This document shows positions 26,166 to 35,050 of a stretch of 64,000 nt of DNA, piece after piece. Position 1 is the first letter of the stretch; every line of letters starts with the position of its first letter. A model generated the notes under the pieces. That model saw nothing but the letters and a program-made list of their open reading frames with translations, was not told the DNA's origin and ran no database searches. Where the stretch lies: positions 1-64,000 of the forward strand of contig JBGAKC010000004.1 in NCBI GenBank assembly GCA_044224605.1. The letters are read 5' to 3'. The DNA is from UBA7672 sp044224605. GTDB lineage: Bacteria > Pseudomonadota > Alphaproteobacteria > Caulobacterales > Hyphomonadaceae. A program made the position numbers and the translations under genes.

Positions 26166-28081
26166 TTGTCGAGACCGGGTTCGTCTTCCTCGTCGGTCGA
26201 CTGGCGGAGATCAGGCCGCCCGACGCCAGAGGGGCAGCCTGCAGGCTCGACCACGGCCGCGACCAGCACGGACGGGTCACCGTTCGAATAGTTCAGCGCA
26301 TAGCGCCGGGCGAAGCGGATGCAGCGGTCGGCGGCAATGGCGGCTTTCACCAGCTGACCGAGTGCGGCCTTGCCTTCCTTGTCACCGGTATTGATCAGCC
26401 AGGCCGGACGGGGGTCTTCCGCGGCGGGCGGGATCACCGCCGTCACTTCGGGCGGCAGAACGATCTTGTCGCCAAGCCGGAACACGAAGCTGGGCTCGGC
26501 GAAGGCGATCGCGTTGATGCGCTTGGGCGGGCGGAATTTCTGCAGGTCGCAGCCGGAGTTGCGCGAAACAGCTGTTCCTTCAGGCAGGGCGCAGAGCTCC
26601 TGCAGCGCCGAGAGCGAGGCGCCGGTGGCGAGCATCCAGGACTGGTTCGGCAGGACGACAGCACGATAGCCGATGCCGCCCGCTGCCGAGCAGGCGAGGA
26701 GGCCTGCAAGTAGGCCGGCGGCGTTCTTTTTCACCAGCGCATAGAGCGTCCAGATGCCGGCGGCGGCGATGAGCAAGGCGGGCCAGATGCCGATGCCGGT
26801 TGCTTCCCAGGCCTGGCGCCAACCGGCGGAGACGCGGGCGGAAAGATCACCGAAGTCAGCGGCGGCGTTGGCGCGAATGGGGTCAAGCACGAGCGGTGTT
26901 GCGACGAGGACCATGCCGAGCGTGAGGACAGCGAAGAGGGCGGCGGAGATCCATTTGCCCTGCTTCCACTCATTGGTGGAAAACCAGTGGTCGGCGGCGG
27001 CGCCCGCCATCAGCGCGAAGGCCGGGTACATCGGCAGGGTGTAGTGGACAAGCTTGGTCGGCGCGATCTCGAACACGATCCACGACGGCACGATCCAGCA
27101 AGCGAGGAAGCGCCAGGCGGCGGCTTCCCGCTCCTCCCAAGCCAGCGCGGTGGCGGCGCGGGTCGATGTTGCAGCGTCGTTGCGGCGCATCGGCAGGAGT
27201 TTCGAGATCGCCATCCAGATGCCGGGGATCAGCAGCAGCGTGCCGGGCCAGAAAAGAAGCGGCAGGGCCGTGGTGTGCATGCCGACGGGACCGCTATGGC
27301 CTTCGGCGGCGTCAACGAGTTTCGGCGCGAGGTCGACACGCACGGCTTCGTCCATGAATTCGCCCTGCGTTGCGATCTGTACGGCGACGTACCAGGGGAG
27401 TGTGATGATCACGAACAGGCTCAGGCCGACCCAGTAGAGTAGCGGCTTCGCCCAGGCGTATTGCCGCTCCCACAGGAAAAGCGCGGCGATCGGCGCAAAG
27501 CATACAAGCGGCGCGATTGGTCCCTTCAGCAGGACGCCGATGGACAGGCAGATCCAGAAGAGGACGCCATGCCATTTGCCGCCCGTGCCGGCGCGCATGT
27601 GTGCGAGCGCGCCCATGGCGATGACGAGAATGCCGCACTGCGCCGCGTCGGTCTTGGCGATGTTGGCCTCGGTGGTGAGAAGGAGCGTTGTTCCCAGCAC
27701 CATGGCGCCGATGAAGGCGGCGCGCCGCGAGAACAGGGCGCCGCCCGCCCAGAGCGTTCCGACGGCGGCGAGCATGGCGCCGAGCAGGGACGGCACGCGA
27801 TATTCCCAGATGGCGCGGGCCTGCGGGCCGGAGATCATCGCGACGGCGGCGGACTGGAACCAGTGGATCGCGACCGGTTTCTTGTTCCGGAGATCCTCGT
27901 GATAGCGGATGACGACGAAGTCGCCGGTTTCCAGCATTTCGGAGGAGGCTTCGGCGAAGCGGCCCTCGTCACGGTCGAGGGTCGGCAGGGCGAAAAGGCC
28001 GGGCAGGGCCAGCAGGAAAACGATGCCAGCCAGGATGGCGTACGCCCACCGGGTTTCGATCAAGCGGTCGAACGAGGTCAT
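26162..28081 (-). CDS. ArnT-like polyprenyl-phosphate-dependent glycosyltransferase (GT-C, GT83)
   Basis: 639 residues from the ATG at 28081. About a dozen transmembrane helices are followed by a C-terminal periplasmic part. The first luminal loop carries the catalytic motif PTLDRDEGRFAEAS (acidic D-x-D/E type), and RNKKPVAIHWFQSAAV follows, both typical of ArnT and related transferases that move a sugar from undecaprenyl phosphate to lipid A or another envelope acceptor. The neighbouring GT2 of DPMS type is divergent and could make the polyprenyl-phosphate sugar donor. The exact sugar is unknown. Confidence 0.92.
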   Translation of the reverse strand: MTSFDRLIETRWAYAILAGIVFLLALPGLFALPTLDRDEGRFAEASSEMLETGDFVVIRYHEDLRNKKPVAIHWFQSAAVAMISGPQARAIWEYRVPSLLGAMLAAVGTLWAGGALFSRRAAFIGAMVLGTTLLLTTEANIAKTDAAQCGILVIAMGALAHMRAGTGGKWHGVLFWICLSIGVLLKGPIAPLVCFAPIAALFLWERQYAWAKPLLYWVGLSLFVIITLPWYVAVQIATQGEFMDEAVRVDLAPKLVDAAEGHSGPVGMHTTALPLLFWPGTLLLIPGIWMAISKLLPMRRNDAATSTRAATALAWEEREAAAWRFLACWIVPSWIVFEIAPTKLVHYTLPMYPAFALMAGAAADHWFSTNEWKQGKWISAALFAVLTLGMVLVATPLVLDPIRANAAADFGDLSARVSAGWRQAWEATGIGIWPALLIAAAGIWTLYALVKKNAAGLLAGLLACSAAGGIGYRAVVLPNQSWMLATGASLSALQELCALPEGTAVSRNSGCDLQKFRPPKRINAIAFAEPSFVFRLGDKIVLPPEVTAVIPPAAEDPRPAWLINTGDKEGKAALGQLVKAAIAADRCIRFARRYALNYSNGDPSVLVAAVVEPAGCPSGVGRPDLRQSTDEEDEPGLDN

Positions 28082-28285
28082 CACGCAGCGAAAACCCTTG
28101 GGATTTGGCCCACACGCGCCGGACCGATTCGAAAGTTCCACGGCCGGATGGCCGGGACCATAACGGACCTTTATACGGGCGGCGACGGGTTTTGTTCTCC
28201 TGCGGCGGGAAGCCCCCTGCGGCCCATGAACCCGTTTACAGCCTGACCCTCGCAACCTTCTCCCGGTGCGGCTATAGGACATTTC

Positions 28286-29056
28286 ATGGATGTTCGGGTT
28301 CAAACAGACAGGATGATGGCCTCTGTGGAGGGACGCCCCGAATTCAGCGTCGTGTCGCCCGTGCGCAACGAGGCGGAAAACGTCGAGACGTTGGTGCGGG
28401 AGATTTCCGAGGCGCTGGCGGGCCGGGCGTTCGAGATCATCTTCGTGGACGATTCCTCGCAGGACGACACGCGAGCGCGCCTCTTCACGATGAAGGGGAA
28501 GGTTCCCAACCTGCGTGTGCTGGGCCATCGCAAGAATGCGGGGCAAAGCCGGGCGGTCCGGACGGGCGTGCTGGCGGCGAAGGCGAACATCATCCTCACG
28601 CTTGATGGCGATGGGCAGAACGATCCGGCGGACCTTCCGGCGCTGCTGGGGCAGCTGATCCGCGCTGATGCGCCGGCTGATCTTGCGCTGGTGCAGGGCC
28701 GCCGCGAGAAGCGGATCGACAGCAGCTGGAAGAAGTTCGGGTCGAAGTTCGCCAACAATATCCGCCGTTCGATCCTGAACGACCGCAACACGGATTCAGG
28801 TTGCGGCATGCGTGCGTTCCGGCGCGATGTATTCCTGCAGCTTCCCTACTTCGATCACATGCACCGTTATCTCCCGGCTTTGATGCAGTCGGACGGGTAC
28901 ATGGTGGAAGAGCGGGCGGTGGGCCATCGTGCGCGCCAGCACGGGCGGTCGAACTACACCAATTTCGGCAGGCTCGCGGATGCGGTGTCCGATCTCCGCG
29001 GCGTCATGTGGCTGAGAAAGCGGCGGAAATCGCCGGGCGGCGTCGACGAAATCTAA
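28286..29056 (+). CDS. Polyprenyl-phosphate glycosyltransferase (DPMS-like GT2)
   Basis: 256 residues. The GT2 motifs are VVSPVRNEAENVETLV, IIFVDDSSQDDT, GQSRAVRTGV and the metal-binding LTLDGDGQNDPADL, all typical of dolichol- or undecaprenyl-phosphate sugar synthases. It has no transmembrane C-terminus, unlike ArnC. It is divergently transcribed from the ArnT-like gene and probably supplies a lipid-linked sugar to it. Two small genes follow on the same strand. Confidence 0.92.
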   Translation: MDVRVQTDRMMASVEGRPEFSVVSPVRNEAENVETLVREISEALAGRAFEIIFVDDSSQDDTRARLFTMKGKVPNLRVLGHRKNAGQSRAVRTGVLAAKANIILTLDGDGQNDPADLPALLGQLIRADAPADLALVQGRREKRIDSSWKKFGSKFANNIRRSILNDRNTDSGCGMRAFRRDVFLQLPYFDHMHRYLPALMQSDGYMVEERAVGHRARQHGRSNYTNFGRLADAVSDLRGVMWLRKRRKSPGGVDEI

Positions 29057-29197
29057 TGCAAGGCAAGGCCGGGGACCGACAGGGCGGAGGGCTTTCACTT
29101 GGACAAGAACTTGGTTACCGGTTGGGGAATCGATAGGATTGAAAGCCGGGCTGCGCGGAAGCGTGGCGTGAAGGGCGGGCCAGACAGGGGATCACCT

Positions 29198-29650
29198 ATG
29201 CGCGTCATCTTCGGGATTTTCCCGCTGCTCGCCATTCCAGTCATCATCTACAACCTGATGGCGTTCACGCATGGCGGCGGCGCCGATGCAGCGGGCGTCG
29301 CCATCTCCATGGCGCGTCAGATCAGCGATCCGACGCTGTCGGGCTGGAAACTGCCGATGGCGGGCGGAGAGTGGATCATTACCTCCGGCGACCTGCTGAT
29401 CATGCTGTCGATGGTGTTTTTCTTCGTCGAGATCCTGAAGTCGACCTCGACCGGGTCCTCGACAATCGCGAACCATGCGGTGTCGATGATCGTGTTCATC
29501 GTCTGCCTGATCGAGTTCCTGCTGCTCGAGAACTTCGCGACGTCGGTGTTCTTCATCCTCACCCTGATGTGCCTGCTCGACGTGCTGGCCGGCGTGGTGG
29601 TGACGATCATCTCGGCCCGCCGCGACTTCACGGTCGACGGGAACAACTGA
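29198..29650 (+). CDS. Small membrane protein, unknown
   Basis: 150 residues from the ATG at 29198 with CAGGGGA upstream. Four hydrophobic helices are at about 3-22, 62-78, 90-108 and 113-132, with a polar loop between the first two. The family is not known to me, though the layout is typical of small integral proteins near envelope glycosyltransferases. It lies 141 bases after the GT2 gene and may be read with it. Confidence 0.82.
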   Translation: MRVIFGIFPLLAIPVIIYNLMAFTHGGGADAAGVAISMARQISDPTLSGWKLPMAGGEWIITSGDLLIMLSMVFFFVEILKSTSTGSSTIANHAVSMIVFIVCLIEFLLLENFATSVFFILTLMCLLDVLAGVVVTIISARRDFTVDGNN

Positions 29651-29687
29651 CGGCGCGTACAGCGTAGCGTTTCCCGCAGGAGCCCCC

Positions 29688-30071
29688 ATGGGCATCTTCT
29701 TCGACCAGGACTGGTTCGACGACCGGCTGAAATCGTCGGGCCTTACCCGCGCGGCGATGGCGCAGGCGGCGGGGATGACGATCGACGAAATCGAGATGGT
29801 GTTCTCCGACCGGCGCGAGCTTGAAGGGGCCGAGGTGCATGCGATTGCGCGTTTTCTGTCCGTCGATCCGCGGGAAGTGGCGGACAAGTCGGGCGCAGCA
29901 GATCCGGGAGCGCTGGCTTCGACGCCTGTGATGAAGCCGGGCCGTGGCGGGGAAGCCGGGCCGGCGACGGGCTTTGCTGTGACGCGCGAGGTGATCGCGG
30001 GCATTCATGAGCGGCTCGACCGTCTCGAACGGCTGCTGGAAATGGTTATCGCGAAACTGGATCGGCGCTAG
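29688..30071 (+). CDS. HTH-like protein with C-terminal coiled coil
   Basis: 127 residues with GCAGGAG upstream. The N-terminal 60 residues look like an XRE-type helix-turn-helix (LTRAAMAQAAGMTIDEIEMVF, then EVHAIARFLSVDPREV). A Gly/Pro linker follows, and the C-terminal helix ERLDRLERLLEMVIAKL has heptad leucines of a short coiled coil. It is probably a small DNA-binding or regulatory protein, but the HTH call is by eye only. Its stop overlaps the convergent next gene's stop by three bases. Confidence 0.8.
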   Translation: MGIFFDQDWFDDRLKSSGLTRAAMAQAAGMTIDEIEMVFSDRRELEGAEVHAIARFLSVDPREVADKSGAADPGALASTPVMKPGRGGEAGPATGFAVTREVIAGIHERLDRLERLLEMVIAKLDRR

Positions 30072-30343
30072 GCGCGCTGGACGACGGTGGGGCGAAGCGG
30101 CGTGCGCGCTTCGGGCTGCGCATAGGCGCGTTCGACGCGTTCCGGCGTCACGTCTTCAGGCGAGACCTGGCCAAGGATGTGGGCGCCGAAAACGGGGGCG
30201 AACCAGACATGGGCGTCGTGACGGGCGCGTGCGGAGGCGTGTTTCGCTTCGGTGCGGCGCTCGCGATCAGGCGTGCGGCGGTCGGCTGGCCGCTGGCGGC
30301 GGTCGCCGTTCCGGAACACGTAAGGGGCAGCCTCGACGCGCAT
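30068..30343 (-). CDS. Small hypothetical protein
   Basis: 91 residues: a basic, arginine-rich N-terminal half and a more ordered C-terminal half with HVWFAPVFGAHILGQV and SPEDVTPERVERAYAQP. The second half reads like a real structured segment. The basic first half could instead mean the start lies further in. No ribosome site of note. It overlaps the convergent HTH gene by three bases at the stops. Confidence 0.5.
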   Translation of the reverse strand: MRVEAAPYVFRNGDRRQRPADRRTPDRERRTEAKHASARARHDAHVWFAPVFGAHILGQVSPEDVTPERVERAYAQPEARTPLRPTVVQRA

Positions 30344-30393
30344 GAAGGGTGCGCTGCAAGGGTAGGGCCATCATTGGCTAATTGCGGTTAGGG

Positions 30394-31209
30394 TTAATTC
30401 TCTGCCCGCAGCCGGGCGGCCAACGCGTGATGGCCGGCGTGATCGGCCCAGCCCGCGGGTGTGCCGTCCCACATCTGGTCGCGCACGGTGAGCGAGGCGC
30501 CGGCGTCGACGAGGAGCTGGCACAGGTCGGTCTTGCCGGTGAGGGCGGCTTCATGAAGCGCAGTGGCGTGACGGTGGAGCGGGGCGCTGGGCGTGTTGGG
30601 ATCAATGCCGGCATTTAGCAGGAAGCGGATCGCGTCCGTCAGGCCGAGACTGGCGGCAGCGAGCAGAGCGTCACCGCGCTCGCCGGGACCTGCATCGGGC
30701 AGGAGGCGTTGGGCTTCCTGTTTAAGCCCAAGGCATAGCGCAACGGTCAGCGTGAGCGGAGCGCCGTGGTGGATCAGGCGGCGGGCGGCGGCCATCTCGT
30801 TGTGGGCGACTGTCGCATCAAGGCCGGAGGCCCGGGCGCCACGTGCGATCAGGGCGTCGATCAGGGCCAGCTGGACGCCGGCTTCGCGCGGGACCTTGCC
30901 GGTGGCGATCAACCCAACCGTGTAGTCGAGCTGGTGCTGCCGGGAGGCCGGGGCAAGGCGATCGAGATGATCCACGATCAGCTCAGCGACGGCGACAATG
31001 TTGGTGGGCAGTCTGTCGTTGCGGATGGGGTTCTCGGCGACGAACCAGAGCAGGTAGGGATCGGCGAAATAGGCGATGCCTTCCTCCAGGCTTGGGAGGG
31101 GATCGGTGACAAGGCGTGGATTCTGGGTGAGGAGCGCGTCGAGTTTCGCGACATCGCCTGTATCGATGGCTGCGACCGCATCTGCAAAGACGGGATCGCG
31201 GATATCCAT
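30394..31209 (-). CDS. Ankyrin-repeat protein
   Basis: 271 residues without a signal peptide. Ankyrin-type helices are clear in the C-terminal part: GDALLAAASLGLTDAIRFLL then NAGIDPNT, and ATALHEAALTGKTDLCQLLV then DAGASLTVRD. The N-terminal half has more degenerate repeats (AAIDTGDVAKLDALL). Ankyrin repeats bind proteins; the partner is unknown. It ends the minus-strand block begun by phaR, 16 bases downstream of it. Confidence 0.9.
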   Translation of the reverse strand: MDIRDPVFADAVAAIDTGDVAKLDALLTQNPRLVTDPLPSLEEGIAYFADPYLLWFVAENPIRNDRLPTNIVAVAELIVDHLDRLAPASRQHQLDYTVGLIATGKVPREAGVQLALIDALIARGARASGLDATVAHNEMAAARRLIHHGAPLTLTVALCLGLKQEAQRLLPDAGPGERGDALLAAASLGLTDAIRFLLNAGIDPNTPSAPLHRHATALHEAALTGKTDLCQLLVDAGASLTVRDQMWDGTPAGWADHAGHHALAARLRAEN

Positions 31210-31225
31210 CGGATGATGCGTCCTG

Positions 31226-31870
31226 TTACGGTTTGTCCTTCTCGGTCGACGGCGTGTAGCTGCCGGTCGCGAGCTGGGCGAGCTGCTTCTGCATGTCCAT
31301 CATCTGCTGCTGCAGTGCGCGGATGGCGTCGACGCCGGTGGGCGGCGTGGACGGCTTGGCGCCCGCGGAAGGCTCATCTGCTTTCGGCGAAACCGGCACG
31401 AACGGTGCGAAGAACTTCATCGTGTCCTCGAACATCGCCATGTTCTTGCGGACCTGGTCCTCAAAGGCCTTGGCGCGGTCGTCGGAGCCGAGCGCGGTCT
31501 GCATGTACTCGCGCCACTTCTCCTGCTGCTGGCCGAACGTCTTCATCGAGAGTTCGAGATAGGCGGGCAGCATTGTCTGGAAGTTGTCGCCGTAGAACTG
31601 GATCAGCTGGCGCAGGAAGGAAACGGGAAGCACGCCTTCCTTCTTGTTCTCCTGTTCGAAGATGATCTGTGCAAGGACGGCCCGGGTGAGGTCTTCGCCG
31701 GTCTTGGCGTCCTGTACCGTGAATTCCTTGCCTTGCCGCGTCAGCTCCGAGAGGTGCTCCAGCGTCACGTAAGCGGAAGCCGACGTGTCATAGAGGCGCC
31801 TGTTCGCGTACTTCTTGATGATGATCTTCTCGTCGTGGGCGCCGTTACCGTTGGCCTGCGTCAAGAGCAT
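31226..31870 (-). CDS. phaR: Polyhydroxyalkanoate synthesis repressor PhaR
   Basis: 214 residues from the ATG at 31870; a TTG at 31915 would add 15 residues. The PHB/PHA accumulation regulator DNA-binding domain is near the N-terminus (IIIKKYANRRLYDTSASAYV), followed by the second domain with AQIIFEQENKKEGVLPV and a helical C-terminus. PhaR represses phasin and PHA genes and is released by binding PHA granules. It is divergent from phaB, and the shared region has TGC-rich motifs. phaA and phaC are not in the window. Confidence 0.94.
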   Translation of the reverse strand: MLLTQANGNGAHDEKIIIKKYANRRLYDTSASAYVTLEHLSELTRQGKEFTVQDAKTGEDLTRAVLAQIIFEQENKKEGVLPVSFLRQLIQFYGDNFQTMLPAYLELSMKTFGQQQEKWREYMQTALGSDDRAKAFEDQVRKNMAMFEDTMKFFAPFVPVSPKADEPSAGAKPSTPPTGVDAIRALQQQMMDMQKQLAQLATGSYTPSTEKDKP

Positions 31871-31969
31871 CTCCCCAATCGGACCGTTCTGGGTTCGTCT
31901 GCTCCCCTGCAGCAAACCGGGACGGTCACATTAAATCCTGTTCAGTCCGTCTTGTAGCACGAGTTTTAC

Positions 31970-32010
31970 GCAGCTGCACACTCATTCGGCGGGTGCAGCA
32001 TGTGCGCAGC
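31970..32010. promoter_or_regulatory. TGC-rich candidate PhaR binding region
   Basis: The phaR-phaB intergenic region has GCAGCTGCAC at 31970-31979 and GTGCAGCATGTGCGCAGC at 31993-32010. PhaR of Paracoccus denitrificans is known to bind TGC-rich sequences, so this is a plausible operator. The assignment rests on composition and position only. Confidence 0.35.
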
Positions 32011-32102
32011 AAAAAAATCGGGCAGCGGCGTGATCGAGACCGGCTCCAGTCGCTGAATCGGTGATAGTGTTCACCAGCTCGTGAGCGGCAGGGAGAGAAC
32101 GT

Positions 32103-32828
32103 ATGGCGAAGGTGGCGCTGGTTACCGGGGGAACGCGCGGCATCGGAAGGGCCATCACGGAACGCCTGGCGAAGGACGGGTTCAAGGTCGCCGCCAACTA
32201 TGCCGGCAACGCCGAAGCGGCCGAGAAGTGCGGCAAGGAGCTCGGTGTCAGCTGCTACAAATGGGATGTGGGCGATTACGACGCCTGCGCTGCTGGAATC
32301 GCACAGATTACGAAGGATCTGGGGCCGATCGACGTGCTGGTGAACAATGCCGGCATCACCCGTGACGCGACTTTGCACAGGATGACGCGCCAGCAGTGGG
32401 ACGACGTCATCCGCGTGGACCTGACCTCGGCCTTCAACCTCTGCCGCCTGACCATCGAGGGCATGCGCGACCGGAATTTCGGCCGGATCATCAACATCTC
32501 CTCGATCAATGGCCAGAAAGGCCAGATCGGGCAGGTGAACTACTCCGCCGCCAAGGCGGGACTGATCGGCTTCACCAAGGCGCTGGCCCAGGAGAACGCC
32601 AAGAAGGGCATCACCGTGAACGTGATCTGTCCCGGCTACATCGACACGGAAATGGTCGCTGCAGTTCCTGAAAAGGTTCTGGAAGGCATTATTGCTACGA
32701 TCCCGGTCGGAAGGCTGGGCAAGGCCGAGGAGATCGCGAGCTGCGTCTCGTTCCTCGCCGGGCCCGAGTCGGCCTTCATGACAGGAGCGACGCTGACAGC
32801 CAATGGCGGCCAGTACATCACGGGATAG
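32103..32828 (+). CDS. phaB: Acetoacetyl-CoA reductase
   Basis: 241 residues. An NADPH-dependent short-chain dehydrogenase that makes (R)-3-hydroxybutyryl-CoA for polyhydroxybutyrate. The cofactor motif is TGGTRGIGRAI, NNAG is at about residue 84, the catalytic serine is in NISSINGQKGQIGQ and Y-x-x-x-K is in NYSAAKAG. Length and signatures match PhaB. It is divergent from phaR. The FabG family is close, but context and the INGQKGQ stretch favour PhaB. Confidence 0.93.
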   Translation: MAKVALVTGGTRGIGRAITERLAKDGFKVAANYAGNAEAAEKCGKELGVSCYKWDVGDYDACAAGIAQITKDLGPIDVLVNNAGITRDATLHRMTRQQWDDVIRVDLTSAFNLCRLTIEGMRDRNFGRIINISSINGQKGQIGQVNYSAAKAGLIGFTKALAQENAKKGITVNVICPGYIDTEMVAAVPEKVLEGIIATIPVGRLGKAEEIASCVSFLAGPESAFMTGATLTANGGQYITG

Positions 32829-32846
32829 ACTGGATTCCGGGCCGGC

Positions 32847-32872
32847 GAGGCGTTCGTGCAACGCCTCCTTTT
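32847..32872 (+). terminator. Rho-independent terminator of phaB
   Basis: GAGGCGTT and AACGCCTC form a perfect 8-bp stem with a five-base loop, followed by CTTTT. It lies 18 bases after the phaB stop. Confidence 0.75.
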
Positions 32873-33000
32873 GGCGCGCTAAGTCATTGATTCTGCGGAA
32901 TCTGCGAGTCTTGCCAGCGCCGCTGAAAGGCCCCATCGTGACCCCCGGGGCTCGGCTTTCGAACAAAGAATTGCCCGCTTTGCCGCGCCTCTTGGCTGGG

Positions 33001-33789
33001 ATGATGGTGAAAGAACTTCATGCTGTCCCTGCGGCCCGAGCCGCAGCTGCCGCGCTAGCCGCTGCCATCGCCTTTGGATTCGCTGCACCGGCCTTCGCCC
33101 AGCAACAGCCGCCGCCGCCGACCTTCGCCACCACCCGCTCCAACGCCTCGATGTCCGCGGCCCCGACCAGCGGGACCCGGTATCTCGACATGGGCTCGGA
33201 CCAGAACACCGGTTTCGTGCTCGAACAGCGCGGTTCGGTCGTGCTGCTGCAGGTGGACGGCTCGAACGAGATCCTGTCGCTGATGCCCGTGCCAGGCCCG
33301 GGCGGTGCGACGTTCTTCATGGACTACAAGGGCCGCACGCTGATCAAGGTGACGCAGGGCGGCAGCGTCGTGTCCTACCTCCACAACACCACGGGCGCGC
33401 CGGCCGATCCGGCTGGCCGCGTTCCGGCCCTGTCGCAGCCGGCGATGACGGCTTCGCTCGATGCGATGCGGTCTCGGGCGGCGTCGGATCTCAGCAAGCT
33501 GGCTGGCCATGAGGTGACGATCTGGGGGACGCAGTCCTTCGGCAGCAACGAGGCCTGGGCGTCGGATGCACTGAACATCCTCGTGCTCGGCGTGAAGAAC
33601 GCCAACGGGCTGGCCGGCAAGGCCGCCTCGAAGGTCGACAAGGTGACGCTGGTTCGCGCCAAGACGCCGAAGGTGACATTCAAGGATGGCGAGCTCACCG
33701 TGCATGTGAACCCGGACGATGGCTGGTCTGGCCGCGTGACGCCGGAGCAGATCACCAACGCGCTGACCTCGGCCCGCAACGCGGGCTGA
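33001..33789 (+). CDS. Secreted protein, unknown (two-lobed beta-rich)
   Basis: 262 residues from the ATG at 33001 (a second ATG follows at once). A long Ala-rich signal peptide ends in AFAQ. The mature protein has a beta-rich N-terminal part (NTGFVLEQRGSVVLLQVDG), a middle segment (LAGHEVTIWGTQSFGS) and a last block (KVDKVTLVRAKTPKVTF) which together suggest a DUF4908-like secreted protein of caulobacters; that name is a guess. It has its own promoter region after the phaB terminator and converges on the cupin gene. Confidence 0.82.
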   Translation: MMVKELHAVPAARAAAAALAAAIAFGFAAPAFAQQQPPPPTFATTRSNASMSAAPTSGTRYLDMGSDQNTGFVLEQRGSVVLLQVDGSNEILSLMPVPGPGGATFFMDYKGRTLIKVTQGGSVVSYLHNTTGAPADPAGRVPALSQPAMTASLDAMRSRAASDLSKLAGHEVTIWGTQSFGSNEAWASDALNILVLGVKNANGLAGKAASKVDKVTLVRAKTPKVTFKDGELTVHVNPDDGWSGRVTPEQITNALTSARNAG

Positions 33790-33790
33790 T

Positions 33791-34216
33791 CTATCGGCCG
33801 GGCTTCCAGTCCGGCGGCGCCAGTTCAAATCCTGAAAATTCGAAGCCGGGCGACACCGTGCAGCCGACGAGCGTCCATGCGCCGAGGCTGCGCGCGGCCT
33901 GCCAGTGATGGACGGGGATGATGACCTGCGGGCGCTGGCCCTTGGAGAGGTCGGGTCCGAGAATGTGCGCTGTCGGCGGATCTTGATCGGCGGCTGCGAG
34001 CGTGAGTTCGAGCGGGTCGCCGGCGTAGTAGTGCCAGATTTCCGTCGCATCGACGCGATGCCAGTGCGAGCGGTCGCCAGCCCCAAGTGCGTAGTAGATC
34101 GCCGTGCCGGGCGAGCGTTGGCCTTCGGGCGAGGGGATGCGGTAGGTCTCGACGTAGAAGCCGCCTTCGGGATGGCGCTTCATGCCGAGGGCGTGGATGA
34201 CGTCGTCGAGGTTCAT
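33791..34216 (-). CDS. DUF985 cupin protein
   Basis: 141 residues. Cupin signatures are GAGDRSHWHRVDATEIWHYYAGDPLEL-like: the motif 1 histidines in HWHRVDATEIWH and motif 2 in VGCTVSPGFEFSGFEL. The opening HPEGGFYVETYR is typical of DUF985. Metal-binding histidines are present; the substrate is unknown. It is the second gene of a pair with gloB (ATGA overlap). Confidence 0.92.
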   Translation of the reverse strand: MNLDDVIHALGMKRHPEGGFYVETYRIPSPEGQRSPGTAIYYALGAGDRSHWHRVDATEIWHYYAGDPLELTLAAADQDPPTAHILGPDLSKGQRPQVIIPVHHWQAARSLGAWTLVGCTVSPGFEFSGFELAPPDWKPGR

Positions 34217-34983
34217 TTGAAATTGTTCTTCCGCTCGCGGATTTCAGCGAAGGTGGCGAGGATGTCGCCGGGGCGGCCGACGAAGGCCTGAAGTTTCGGG
34301 TCGTCGGCGCGGAGAAAGGGGTTGGCTGCTTTCTCTCTGCCCATTGTGGTGGGAACGGTGGGGGTGTTCTTCGCACGCCGGAATGTGACGTCCTCGGCGT
34401 AGGCGACGAGGTCGCGGTTCTGGGCGTCGACGCTCAGGGCGAACTTCGCGTTCGATTCCGTATACTCGTGGGCGCAGTAGATCGCAGTGTCGTCGGGCAG
34501 GGCGCGGAGCTTGCCGAGGCTGGTCCACATCTGCTCAGGCGTGCCTTCGAACAGCCGGCCGCAGCCGAGGGCGAAGAGGGTGTCGCCGACAAAGGCGATG
34601 TGCTGGTCCGCGAGGTGATAGACGATGTGGCCGAGCGTGTGCCCGGGCGTGCCGATGATGCGGGCGGTATAGGCGCCGAGTTTCACGGTGTCGCCTTCGG
34701 TGACGACGCGGTCGGGCAGCAGGGCAGCGCGATCGACTTCCTTCGGGCCGACGACTTTCGCGCCTGTCGCGGCGACGATCTCGGCGTTCCCGCCGGCATG
34801 GTCGGGATGCCAGTGCGTGTTCCAGATCTGCGTGATCTTCCAGCCCTTTGCAGCGGCTTCCTCGAGAATGCGTGAGGCCTCGGGCGTGTCGATGCAGGCG
34901 GTTTCCCCGCTGGCGGGATCGTGCAGCAGGAAACCGTAATTGTCCTTGAGGCACGGGAACATGTGAACGATCGGGGACGCCAT
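34213..34983 (-). CDS. gloB: Hydroxyacylglutathione hydrolase (glyoxalase II)
   Basis: 256 residues from the ATG at 34983. It hydrolyses S-lactoylglutathione to D-lactate and glutathione. The metallo-beta-lactamase motif is THWHPDHAGG, with further metal ligands in GTPGHTLGHIVY, FVGDTLFALGCG and YCAHEYTESNAKF, and the C-terminal glyoxalase II domain (RAKNTPTVPTTMGREKAANP). It is divergent from a methyltransferase gene, an arrangement common in alphaproteobacteria. Confidence 0.95.
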   Translation of the reverse strand: MASPIVHMFPCLKDNYGFLLHDPASGETACIDTPEASRILEEAAAKGWKITQIWNTHWHPDHAGGNAEIVAATGAKVVGPKEVDRAALLPDRVVTEGDTVKLGAYTARIIGTPGHTLGHIVYHLADQHIAFVGDTLFALGCGRLFEGTPEQMWTSLGKLRALPDDTAIYCAHEYTESNAKFALSVDAQNRDLVAYAEDVTFRRAKNTPTVPTTMGREKAANPFLRADDPKLQAFVGRPGDILATFAEIRERKNNFK

Positions 34984-35050
34984 CCGGTTTGCCTTTCTCG
35001 CCTGCACTGGCCCTATATAGGCTCGATCAAGGGCTGCAGGTTAGTAGGGC

